From assembly GCA_016791285.1 (NCBI GenBank), contig JAEUMX010000405.1, positions 1-20,250 of the forward strand: DNA of 20,250 nucleotides, read 5' to 3'. The first letter of the stretch is position 1. Every line of letters begins with the position of its first letter. Shown here piece after piece: positions 1 to 5,812 of the stretch. The position numbers and the translations under genes were made by a program. Under the pieces are notes generated by a model. That model was not told the DNA's origin and did no database searches. It saw only the letters and a list, made by a program, of their open reading frames with translations. This stretch comes from Burkholderiales bacterium (GTDB lineage: Bacteria > Pseudomonadota > Gammaproteobacteria > Burkholderiales > JAEUMW01).

Positions 1-23
1 GGGGTCAGGTCTTGTCTTTTGCC
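1..23 (+). repeat. Left inverted repeat of the RAYT element
   Basis: Its reverse complement reads GGCAAAAGACAAGACC followed by TGACCCC. The copy at 849-871 differs at only two adjacent positions. It lies 13 bases before the transposase start codon. Confidence 0.75.
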
Positions 24-36
24 TCCGGAGAGATCT

Positions 37-867
37 ATGCTGGCCGCCATGGCCAGACCCCTGCGCATCGAATTTCCCGGCGCGATCTATCACGTGACCT
101 CCCGCGGGGATCGACGCGAACCCATCTTCGAGGACGACACCGATCGCGACGCCTTCCTCGCGGTGCTGGATCGGACGCTTTCTCGATACGACGGCTGTGT
201 GCTCGCCTATTGCCTGATGGACAATCACTATCATCTGGTCCTGCCCGGCGGGCGAACGTGTCGCGCATCATGCGTGACATCAACGGCATCTACACCCAGG
301 CCTATAACCGGCGACACGGGGCCGTTGGTCATCTGCTCCAGGGACGGTTCAAGGCGATCCTGGTCGACCGCGACGCCTATCTGCTGGAGGTCTGTCGCTA
401 CGTGGACCTCAACCCGGTGCGAGCGGCGATCGTGGACGATCCGGGTGACTGGCCGTGGAGCAGTTCTCGCGCGCTCAGCGGAGGTGCACCGACCCCGCCG
501 TGGCTGGACGCGGGAATGGTGCACGGCGCCGTGCTGGGTCACGAAATCACCGCGGCTATGGGATGAAGCGTTGCGCCAGCAGATCTATCTGGGCGACGAG
601 TCGTTCGTGCAACGCATGCAGGCGGGGCTCGAACCGGCAAAGCGCAGTGCACGGGAAGTTCCCAAGGCGCAGCGCAGTATCCGGACGGGAACGGTGGCAC
701 AGTTTCTCAGAGACTGCCGCAGCCGCGACGAAGGTATCGCGCGAGCACACCGCGAAGGCGGCCATAGCCTGAGTGCCATCGCGCGCGAGGTCGACTTGTC
801 GGTATCGCGCGTCAGTCGTATCGTGGCTACCCATGTGGAGCGCGACCAGGCAAAAAGCAAGACCTGA
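37..867 (+). pseudogene. REP-associated tyrosine transposase (Y1_Tnp, IS200-like), frameshifted twice
   Basis: The homologous protein can be read only by changing frame twice. Residues from the start (ATG at 37 behind GGAGAG, or ATG at 49 giving the familiar MARPLRIEFPG) run in frame to the HUH motif NHYHLVL near 243. The homology then moves to another frame from about 246 (RRANVSRIMRDINGIY) through the catalytic-tyrosine region CRYVDLNPVRA to about 560. It returns to the first frame (DEALRQQIYLGDESF) and ends with a helix-turn-helix-like tail (SLSAIAREVDLSVSRVSRI) before the stop at 865-867. The HUH residues and the tyrosine are both still recognisable, so inactivation looks recent. Known members of this family act on single-stranded REP hairpins. 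Two independent indels make a functional product unlikely; sequencing error is the alternative. Confidence 0.85.
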
Positions 868-871
868 CCCC
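849..871 (-). repeat. Right inverted repeat of the RAYT element
   Basis: It is the inverted partner of positions 1-23 (21 of 23 matches) and overlaps the last codons and stop of the transposase reading frame. The following bases, to 878, complete an 18-base string that is found again with one change at 2575-2592. Confidence 0.75.
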
Positions 872-884
872 TCTGACCGGGGCT

Positions 885-1052
885 CAGCTGCGCAGGGTCA
901 CCGGCTTTGGCCAGCAGCTTGAACAGCCCGTTCACGTCCGGGCCCATCGTGCCTACGAACCGTGCCGGCTCGCGCCCGGCCTCGCAGGCCGCTACGGCGA
1001 TGCTGTCCTTGTGCGCGTCCAGACCGACGAAGAACTTGATACGCTCGTCCAT
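885..1052 (-). pseudogene. IS110-family transposase (DEDD type), N-terminal fragment
   Basis: The minus-strand reading from ATG at 1052 gives about 56 residues typical of the IS110 N-terminus, including VGLDAHKDSIAVA with the first catalytic Asp, and GPDVNGLFKLLAKAGDPAQL. The homology stops at the edge of the RAYT element. The open frame continues downstream only as a shadow of the other transposase, so the remaining acidic residues and the C-terminal Ser domain are gone. A good ribosome-binding site (AAGGAG, about 1061-1066) precedes the start. This remnant cannot be an active recombinase. Its upstream leader (1053-1165) is intact enough to be of interest because IS110 elements encode their bridge RNA in a non-coding end. 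Confidence 0.8.
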
Positions 1053-1165
1053 GGCTCGTCTCCTTCAAGTTGCAACTGGCCCGCCCAGTCGCATGTGGCT
1101 CGGCACACCTCAGTGTGCAACCCACGCTATTGGAGACGAGCCACCGCCTTGTGGCGAGCGACCAT
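1053..1165 (-). ncRNA. Possible remnant of an IS110 bridge-RNA leader
   Basis: This non-coding leader of the truncated IS110 transposase is rich in inverted repeats. GGCTCGTCTCC at 1053-1063 pairs perfectly with GGAGACGAGCC at 1132-1142 and encloses two smaller hairpins. These are ACTGG/CCAGT at 1075-1089 and GCACAC/GTGTGC around a 4-base loop at 1103-1118. Another pair, GCCAC/GTGGC, lies at 1140-1155. In IS110-group elements the leader upstream of the recombinase encodes a structured bridge RNA with target- and donor-binding loops. The position and structure agree, but I cannot assign the loops or the element end, and the element is broken. The 11-bp repeat could instead be a protein-binding site. 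Confidence 0.35.
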
Positions 1166-1192
1166 GATGTCTAAGGGGATGGAGGGTTGAGG

Positions 1193-1573
1193 ATGAGCAA
1201 ATCATCATCCGCCAAGGAAACGCTTGAGTGGCCCTTACTCGTGTTAGCAGTAATTATCCTTGTGGCTATCGGCTTGCCGACAGATTGGTCACTGCACGAT
1301 TGGTATTTGGATAATTGTGCACAGATCCATGTCGAGGGCGTAAGGGAGTGGCTAGAGGACTCCTCGTCCGGCGACATCGTCAGCACTTTCTTCGTCACCA
1401 TCGCAATGAGGATTGCAGAGTTCGCTATCCCGGCGTGGAACTGGTTATTCGCGCACGACTCGATAAGGTTCATCCTCCCGTTCGTAGTAGCCGGGTTCGC
1501 GGCCAAGCTTGGCCACGATCTCTACGAGTCGCTAAAGAGAAACGCGCGACGTGACGGTGGTGATGAGCAATGA
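1193..1573 (+). CDS. Small membrane protein of unknown function
   Basis: The 126-residue product is not recognised. ATG at 1193 is preferred over the in-frame TTG at 1187 because GGAGGG (about 1181-1186) sits six bases upstream of the ATG. A hydrophobic helix spans residues about 13-29 (PLLVLAVIILVAIGLP). Less certain membrane segments lie at about 64-86 and 92-107, and the tail is charged (KRNARRDGGDEQ). The gene is clearly less GC-rich than the rest of the window, with codons such as TTA, GTA, ATT and ATA. It sits between an IS110 remnant and REP-like repeats. Both points suggest it arrived by horizontal transfer. Its location is probably the inner membrane; no function can be inferred. Confidence 0.6.
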   Translation: MSKSSSAKETLEWPLLVLAVIILVAIGLPTDWSLHDWYLDNCAQIHVEGVREWLEDSSSGDIVSTFFVTIAMRIAEFAIPAWNWLFAHDSIRFILPFVVAGFAAKLGHDLYESLKRNARRDGGDEQ

Positions 1574-1603
1574 TTACCTGTTTACAGTAAAAGGGGTGAA
1601 AAG

Positions 1604-1647
1604 GGGGTCAGACACGTGTAAAACGGGGTCAGACACGGGTCGGACAC
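1604..1647 (+). repeat. Tandem REP-like motifs, GGGGTCAGACACG twice plus a degenerate third
   Basis: GGGGTCAGACACG occurs at 1604-1616 and again at 1625-1637, 21 bases apart. A weaker GGGTCGGACAC follows at 1637-1647. The GGGGTCAG core is the same as the outer end of the RAYT repeat at 1-23. The repeats lie in the gap between the small membrane protein and the DsbA-like gene (1574-1792). Apart from these repeats I see no conserved feature in that gap. Confidence 0.6.
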
Positions 1648-1792
1648 AATATCTGCGCCGGGGGACGCTCGAGAAAGCTGCGCTTCCCGGTTCCCTCGCT
1701 TCGCCCGGCCCTTTGGCGTGGCGCGTGCTCAATGAACTACTTGGCCGGCGACAAGGACATCTTGTGGCTGGCGCACTGGAAGCTCGTGAATC

Positions 1793-2533
1793 ATGATGAA
1801 CTGCGACTCTGAAACCGGTGTGTGCATCCTTCCCAAATTGCCCGAAGGCGCACCACCAAAAGCATCCGTGGCGGTGTCTGTACCGACCGTTCGCTACATC
1901 GGGGATCCAATGTGTTCTTGGTGCTGGGGCATCTCCCCGGCGCTGAAGGACATGGCATCGTATTGCCGCTCCAGGAACGTCGATTTCAGCGTGCATGTCG
2001 GTGGCTTGCGCCCTGGCGGAGGGGATGCATGGAATGCCCCCTTCAAAGCATTCCTGCGCCACGAGTGGGAGACTATCCGTAGGGTAACCGGCCAGCCATT
2101 TGGCTTCTCCCTGCTGGATAAAGCCGAATACAACTACGACACCGAACCGGCGTGCCGTGCCGTCATTGCCATGTCCGGTCTATTGGAGAGGCGGCAGAAA
2201 GACATCCAGGCGTTGCTGGCGTTTTTCTCTGGCATCCAGAGGAAGCTTTATGTGGATGGTGAAGACCCTAAGCAGCCGGAGTTCTATCGCGACCTGTGCG
2301 CCGAGGCCAGCGTTCCCTACCAGGAGTTTCTCGAGGTCTTTCAGTCAGCCAACGCCAAAGCATCAACGGCTCAGGAATTCCAGCGCTGCCGCAGTTGGGG
2401 TATTCGTGGCTTCCCGAGCATTGTGTTGGACGTGGCTGGGCGCATCACGCCCTTGGCCTCCGGCTACACGACCAGCACCGCGCTAATTCAAAAACTAGAA
2501 TCGCTGCTTGGCGATTCATCCACGTCCCGTTGA
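1793..2533 (+). CDS. DsbA-family thioredoxin-fold oxidoreductase
   Basis: The 246-residue protein has a thioredoxin-fold active site, DPMCSWCWG, with the CxxC pair at residues 41 and 44. An alpha-helical insertion follows, and a late GIRGFPSIVL supplies the expected cis-proline loop. This arrangement and length fit the FrnE/DsbA-like group of predicted protein-disulfide isomerases (COG3531 type). Members carry out thiol-disulfide exchange, but the substrate is unknown. No signal peptide is evident, so a cytoplasmic role is likelier than periplasmic Dsb activity. Two further cysteines lie at the extreme N-terminus (NCDSETGVC). Start ATG at 1793 or 1796 is not fixed by a strong ribosome-binding site. 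The gene is bounded by REP-like repeats at 1604-1647 and 2575-2598, so it may have been moved with them. Confidence 0.85.
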   Translation: MMNCDSETGVCILPKLPEGAPPKASVAVSVPTVRYIGDPMCSWCWGISPALKDMASYCRSRNVDFSVHVGGLRPGGGDAWNAPFKAFLRHEWETIRRVTGQPFGFSLLDKAEYNYDTEPACRAVIAMSGLLERRQKDIQALLAFFSGIQRKLYVDGEDPKQPEFYRDLCAEASVPYQEFLEVFQSANAKASTAQEFQRCRSWGIRGFPSIVLDVAGRITPLASGYTTSTALIQKLESLLGDSSTSR

Positions 2534-2574
2534 GGAGAGCCGCCCACATGGAGCGCAGCCAGCCAAGAATGCAG

Positions 2575-2598
2575 GACCTGACTCCTCTGACCTGACCC
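2575..2598 (-). repeat. REP-like repeat matching the RAYT right end
   Basis: GACCTGACTCCTCTGACC at 2575-2592 matches the RAYT right end at 861-878 (GACCTGACCCCTCTGACC) at 17 of 18 bases, and is followed by TGACCC. It is inverted relative to the GGGGTCAG motifs at 1604-1637. It touches the start codon of the DUF3024 gene, occupying the place where a ribosome-binding site would be expected. Confidence 0.6.
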
Positions 2599-2946
2599 AT
2601 GGCGTTCACCGAGATCGAGAGAAGGCGTTACGAACGCGATCTCGAACGATTTCTCGAGCGGCGGCGACCTCCGCCGCACATTCGCCCTGACCTCGATATC
2701 GGTTACCGAATCGCCGGCCACAGCGTGGAAATATTCGAGATTCGTCGCGACTGGCAGCATCCGGAAGTAAAGCTCGAACACCCGGTTGCGAAGGCAACCT
2801 TCGTTCGAACGAGAAACTGTTGGCGTGTATTCTGGATGCGCAGGGATCTCAAGTGGCACGGATATGAACCGAACCCGGAGGTCCGCACTCTTGCAGCGTT
2901 TCTCGCCGTAGTGGACCGCGACGAGTATTGCTGCTTCTTCGGATAG
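2599..2946 (+). CDS. DUF3024 family protein
   Basis: The 115-residue product matches the DUF3024 family pattern. It shows an N-terminal charged helix with RRRPPPHIRPDLDIGYRI, then SVEIFEIRRDW, then PVAKATFVRTRNCWRVFWMRRDLKWHGY, and a C-terminal AAFLAVVDRDEYCCFFG. The family is small, soluble and uncharacterised, and the length here is normal. The start ATG at 2599 directly follows a REP-like repeat. No Shine-Dalgarno sequence is visible, so the native 5' region may have been replaced by the repeat and expression may be altered. It sits alone, ahead of a 136-base gap containing a hairpin and a promoter-like sequence for the next gene. Confidence 0.8.
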   Translation: MAFTEIERRRYERDLERFLERRRPPPHIRPDLDIGYRIAGHSVEIFEIRRDWQHPEVKLEHPVAKATFVRTRNCWRVFWMRRDLKWHGYEPNPEVRTLAAFLAVVDRDEYCCFFG

Positions 2947-3011
2947 CTGCATCGCGCCCAACCCCGCGCTTGAGCGGACGTTGCCGGCGGGACCGTGTCG
3001 CGTACGGTTTG

Positions 3012-3057
3012 CGAAGAAATGAGTTGTCCAGTCATTTCGTCGACGCCACACTAGAAT
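3012..3057 (+). promoter_or_regulatory. Hairpin/operator-like inverted repeat and -10-like hexamer upstream of the MFS gene
   Basis: CGAAGAAATGA at 3012-3022 is inverted at 3032-3042 (TCATTTCGTCG) with one mismatch and a 9-base spacer. TAGAAT at 3052-3057 resembles a sigma-70 -10 box, but I see no convincing -35 at standard spacing. The inverted repeat lies where a repressor would block a promoter. It has no following T-run, so an intrinsic terminator for the DUF3024 gene is less likely. Confidence 0.35.
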
Positions 3058-3082
3058 TGGCGCTTTTTCTGCCGTGGGCGCC

Positions 3083-4366
3083 ATGCACGGATTATTGCTG
3101 CGAATGGTGAGCGTCGAGCGCGAGGAAGTCGCGGCGCTCGTCTGGTCCTTCGCGTATTTCTTCTGCCTCCTTTGCGGCTATTACATCCTGCGCCCGGTGC
3201 GCGACGAGATGGGCATCCAGGCGGGCGTCGACCAGTTGCAGTGGCTCTTCACGGCGACGTTCCTGACCATGCTCGCCGTGGTGCCGATCTTCGGCTGGCT
3301 GACTGCAAGGCTGCCGCGGCGGCGCCTGCTGCCGGTCGTGTACGTGTTCTTCGCGCTGAACCTGCTCGGCTTTTGGAGCGCGCTGCGCGGCGGTGTGGAG
3401 ACGGATGTCGTGGGGATGCTGTTCTTCGTCTGGGTGAGTGTCTTCAATCTGTTCGTCGTGTCGGTGTTCTGGAGCTTCATGGCGGACCTCTACTCGACCG
3501 AGCAGGCGAAGCGGTTGTACGGCTTCATCGCGGCCGGCGGCACTGCCGGCGCGATCTCCGGGCCGTTCGTGACGGCATCGCTCGCGACGGTTATCGGGCC
3601 GACGAATCTGCTGATCGTGTCGGCAGGGTTTCTGATGCTTGCAGTCGTCTGCATCGGCCGACTCGGGACATGGGCTCGCGGCCACGAGGCGACACGGCAG
3701 GCGGCGCAGGGCGAGCCCATCGGCGGCAGCATCTGGGCGGGTCTCACGACGGTGCTGCGCTCGCCCTATCTCATTGCCATGTGCGCCTATCTCGTGTGCT
3801 ACACGGTGCTCTCGACGCTGCTCTACTTCCAGCAGGCGCATCTCGTGAAAGAGGCGATTGCGGATTCGGGCGAGCGCACGGCGCTCTTCGCGAAGCTCGA
3901 CCTCACCGTGAACCTGCTCACGCTCGCGATGCAGGTCTTCGTCTTCGGACGGCTCTCGAAGGCGGTGAGCACGACGGTGATGCTGGTGCTGATGCCGTTG
4001 GTCTCCTGCGCCGGATTCTTCGTGCTCGGCACCTGGCCGTTCCTCGCGGTGCTTGTCGTGTTCGGGGTAGTGCGCCGCGCGGGTGAGTTCGCGCTGTCGA
4101 AGCCGACGCGCGAGACACTCTTCAACATCCTCACGCGCGAGGAGAAGTACAAGTCGAAGAACTTCATCGACACGGTCGTCTACCGCGGCGGCGACACGCT
4201 CTCGGGATGGGTCTCGACGGGCTTGCGCGCGGTGGGCATGTCGATCTCCGGTGTGTCGTACGCAGGTGTGGTGATCGCGGCGGCGTGGATCGGCGTGGCG
4301 CTCTACCTCGGGCGCACGCACGATGGCTTGCAGCGGACCCGAGCGCGCGCGCCGGCGGGTGCATAA
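3083..4366 (+). CDS. MFS-type inner-membrane transporter, NTP/NDP-exchange carrier-like
   Basis: The product is about 427 residues with roughly a dozen hydrophobic segments spread over the whole length, so it is an inner-membrane carrier. The early signature CGYYILRPVRDEMGIQAGV and the stretch FTATFLTMLAVVPIFGWLTARLPRRRLLP resemble the MFS proteins annotated as Npt/Tlc-like nucleotide exchangers in proteobacteria. FWSFMADLYSTEQAKRLYGF and FIAAGGTAGAISGP are also characteristic of that group. The substrate is not known for free-living bacteria, and ATP/ADP exchange should not be assumed. Starts at GTG 3074, ATG 3083 and ATG 3104 are all possible and none has a clear ribosome-binding site; I took the first ATG. 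The stop is 30 bases before the hcp start. Confidence 0.8.
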   Translation: MHGLLLRMVSVEREEVAALVWSFAYFFCLLCGYYILRPVRDEMGIQAGVDQLQWLFTATFLTMLAVVPIFGWLTARLPRRRLLPVVYVFFALNLLGFWSALRGGVETDVVGMLFFVWVSVFNLFVVSVFWSFMADLYSTEQAKRLYGFIAAGGTAGAISGPFVTASLATVIGPTNLLIVSAGFLMLAVVCIGRLGTWARGHEATRQAAQGEPIGGSIWAGLTTVLRSPYLIAMCAYLVCYTVLSTLLYFQQAHLVKEAIADSGERTALFAKLDLTVNLLTLAMQVFVFGRLSKAVSTTVMLVLMPLVSCAGFFVLGTWPFLAVLVVFGVVRRAGEFALSKPTRETLFNILTREEKYKSKNFIDTVVYRGGDTLSGWVSTGLRAVGMSISGVSYAGVVIAAAWIGVALYLGRTHDGLQRTRARAPAGA

Positions 4367-4396
4367 TCCGGTCAGAGCGTACCGAGGAGGGGAGTG

Positions 4397-4879
4397 ATGG
4401 CCACGAACATGTTCATCCGCATCGGCGAGATCAAGGGCGAGTCCCACGACAGCCGGCACAAGGACGAGATCGAGGTGGTGTCCTGGGCGTGGGGACTCGC
4501 GCTTTCGGCCCCTGCGGGGCTTGGCGGCAGTGCCGCAGGGCGCGCAAGCTTCCAGGACCTCACATTCGCGCACCTGATCGACCGGGCATCGCCGAGCCTC
4601 ATGCTCGGCTGCGCATCGGCGCAGCGCTTTCGCGACGCACGGCTGACCGTGCGCCGCCCCGGCACCACGACGCCGGAGGAGTTCCTGCTCGTCAACCTCG
4701 AGGACGTGATCGTGACGAGCATTCAGACTTCGGGCGCCGAGGTCGCGGGTGGACTGGTGGAACAGGTGACGCTCGCCTTCGCGCGGGTCGATTTCGAGTA
4801 CCGGCGCCAGATGCCGGATGGATCGCTCGACACGGGCGTGCACTTCAAGTGGGATCTGCAGGAGGACCGCCCCGGTTGA
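4397..4879 (+). CDS. hcp: Hcp-family type VI secretion tube/effector protein (orphan)
   Basis: The 160-residue protein has the Hcp1 family pattern: MFIRIGEIKGESHDSRHKDEIEVVSWAWG at the start, then FQDLTFAHLIDRASPSLMLGCASAQRF, and late beta strands including VTLAFARVDFEYRRQMPDGS and a terminal FKWDLQ. Hcp hexamers stack into the tube of the type VI secretion system and can carry effectors. No other T6SS gene is in the window, so this is an orphan copy that would depend on a system encoded elsewhere. A strong purine-rich ribosome-binding site (GAGGAGGGGA, 4384-4393) precedes GTG 4394 and ATG 4397; ATG gives the better spacing. Its stop overlaps the likely TTG start of the next gene, so the two are probably co-translated. 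Confidence 0.88.
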   Translation: MATNMFIRIGEIKGESHDSRHKDEIEVVSWAWGLALSAPAGLGGSAAGRASFQDLTFAHLIDRASPSLMLGCASAQRFRDARLTVRRPGTTTPEEFLLVNLEDVIVTSIQTSGAEVAGGLVEQVTLAFARVDFEYRRQMPDGSLDTGVHFKWDLQEDRPG

Positions 4880-5811
4880 TTCGCCCTCCGTCCCGCGCCT
4901 CACGGCGTACCGCACTCAAGCAACTCGCGACCATCGGCGTGCTGGCAGTGAGCACGGCACGTTCTGCGCGGGCGGCGTCCACGTCGCTGTCGAGCCGGAA
5001 GATCCCGAAGAGCGGGGAACTGCTCCCGGCGGTCGGGCTCGGCACCTACCGCGCGTTCGATGTCGGCGGATCGGGCGTGGAGCGGGCGCCGCTCGCGGAA
5101 GTGCTGCGACTCTTCGTCGCGGCGGGCGGCACGGTGGTCGACAGCTCGCCCATGTACGGCCGGGCCGAGGGCGTGATCGGCGATCTCGCCGCCGAGCTCG
5201 GCTTGACGAAGTCGCTCTTTCTCGCGACCAAGGTGTGGACCACGGGCCGCGAAGCGGGCGTGAAGCAGATGGAAGACTCCTTCCGCCTTTTGCGCACCGA
5301 CCGCATCGACCTCATGCAGGTGCACAACCTGCTCGATCTCGGGGCACACCTGCGCACGCTGCGGGAGTGGAAGGCAGCGGGGAAGATCCGCTATCTCGGC
5401 ATCACGCACTATCACGAAGGTGCGTACCGGGAGCTCGAACAGCTTCTGCGCGGCGGCGACTACGACTTCGTGCAGCTCAACTATTCCATTGGCGAGCGCG
5501 CCGCGGAGCAGACGATCCTGCCGCTCGCGGCGGAGCGGGGCGTGGCGGTGATCGCCAACCGGCCGTTCGCGCAGGGCAACCTCTTTTCGCGCGTGCGCGA
5601 GGCGCCGCTGCCGGCCTGGGCAGCGGACTTCGATTGCACGAGCTGGGCGCAGTTCTTCCTGAAGTACATCCTCGCGCATCCCGCGGTCACCTGCGTCATC
5701 CCTGCCACCAGCAAGCCCAAGCATCTCGTCGACAATATGGCGGCGGGGACCGGGCGACTGCCCGACGAGGCCGCGCGCCGGCGCATGGTCGATCTCGTCG
5801 AGTCACTCTGA
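4876..5811 (+). CDS. Tat-exported aldo/keto reductase
   Basis: The 311-residue protein carries the AKR fold and its tetrad: D89 and Y94 in VVDSSPMYGRAE, K119 in LFLATKVW and H150 in DLMQVHN. AKR enzymes reduce carbonyls with NAD(P)H. The N-terminus holds a twin-arginine motif (SRRTALK, residues about 9-15) and a hydrophobic stretch ending in ARSARA, so folded export to the periplasm is likely. The start is inferred as TTG at 4876: AGGAGG (about 4860-4865) is well placed, the Tat signal begins just after it, and it overlaps the hcp stop as TTGA. Longer upstream frames are shadow sequence. Substrate unknown. The next gene follows after one base, suggesting one transcript from hcp through the Opu-type gene. 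Confidence 0.88.
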   Translation: MIRPPSRASRRTALKQLATIGVLAVSTARSARAASTSLSSRKIPKSGELLPAVGLGTYRAFDVGGSGVERAPLAEVLRLFVAAGGTVVDSSPMYGRAEGVIGDLAAELGLTKSLFLATKVWTTGREAGVKQMEDSFRLLRTDRIDLMQVHNLLDLGAHLRTLREWKAAGKIRYLGITHYHEGAYRELEQLLRGGDYDFVQLNYSIGERAAEQTILPLAAERGVAVIANRPFAQGNLFSRVREAPLPAWAADFDCTSWAQFFLKYILAHPAVTCVIPATSKPKHLVDNMAAGTGRLPDEAARRRMVDLVESL

Positions 5812-5812
5812 C

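Larger units (their letters stand above)
1..878 (+). mobile_element. Degenerate REP-associated transposase (RAYT) element with terminal inverted repeats
   Basis: The transposase remnant is enclosed by a nearly perfect inverted repeat, positions 1-23 and 849-871, which match at 21 of 23 bases. The outer end is a GGGGTCAGGTCTTG-type sequence. The right repeat runs into a short tail, CTCTGACC, that recurs at 2575-2598 beside another gene. An IS200-like Y1 gene between REP-like palindromic ends is the usual layout of a RAYT locus. The element now abuts the truncated IS110 gene at about 880-886, so it either inserted into that gene or marks a deletion end. The window begins exactly at the left repeat, so the true left boundary and any target sequence cannot be seen. 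Confidence 0.7.

Noticed and set aside
1604..1647. CRISPR-like repeat spacing of the GGGGTCAGACACG copies
   Set aside because: There are only two exact copies with an 8-base interval and no cas genes; the shared GGGGTCAG core with the RAYT end makes REP-type repeats the better explanation.
1732..1812. Short frame MNYLAGDKDILWLAHWKLVN and onward, overlapping the DsbA-like start
   Set aside because: It reads like protein and might be the tail of a lost gene, but it is only 26 codons, has no ribosome-binding site and overlaps a well-supported gene in another frame.
4207..4875. The long frame upstream of the aldo/keto reductase as a fused N-terminal domain
   Set aside because: This stretch is a shadow of the MFS end and hcp, has no domain signature, and the Tat signal begins right after TTG 4876.
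3092..4915. A 607-codon open frame on the minus strand opposite the MFS and hcp genes
   Set aside because: It is rich in Arg, His and Glu, as expected for the antisense shadow of GC-rich genes, and has no recognisable domain. The plus-strand proteins opposite it are clear.
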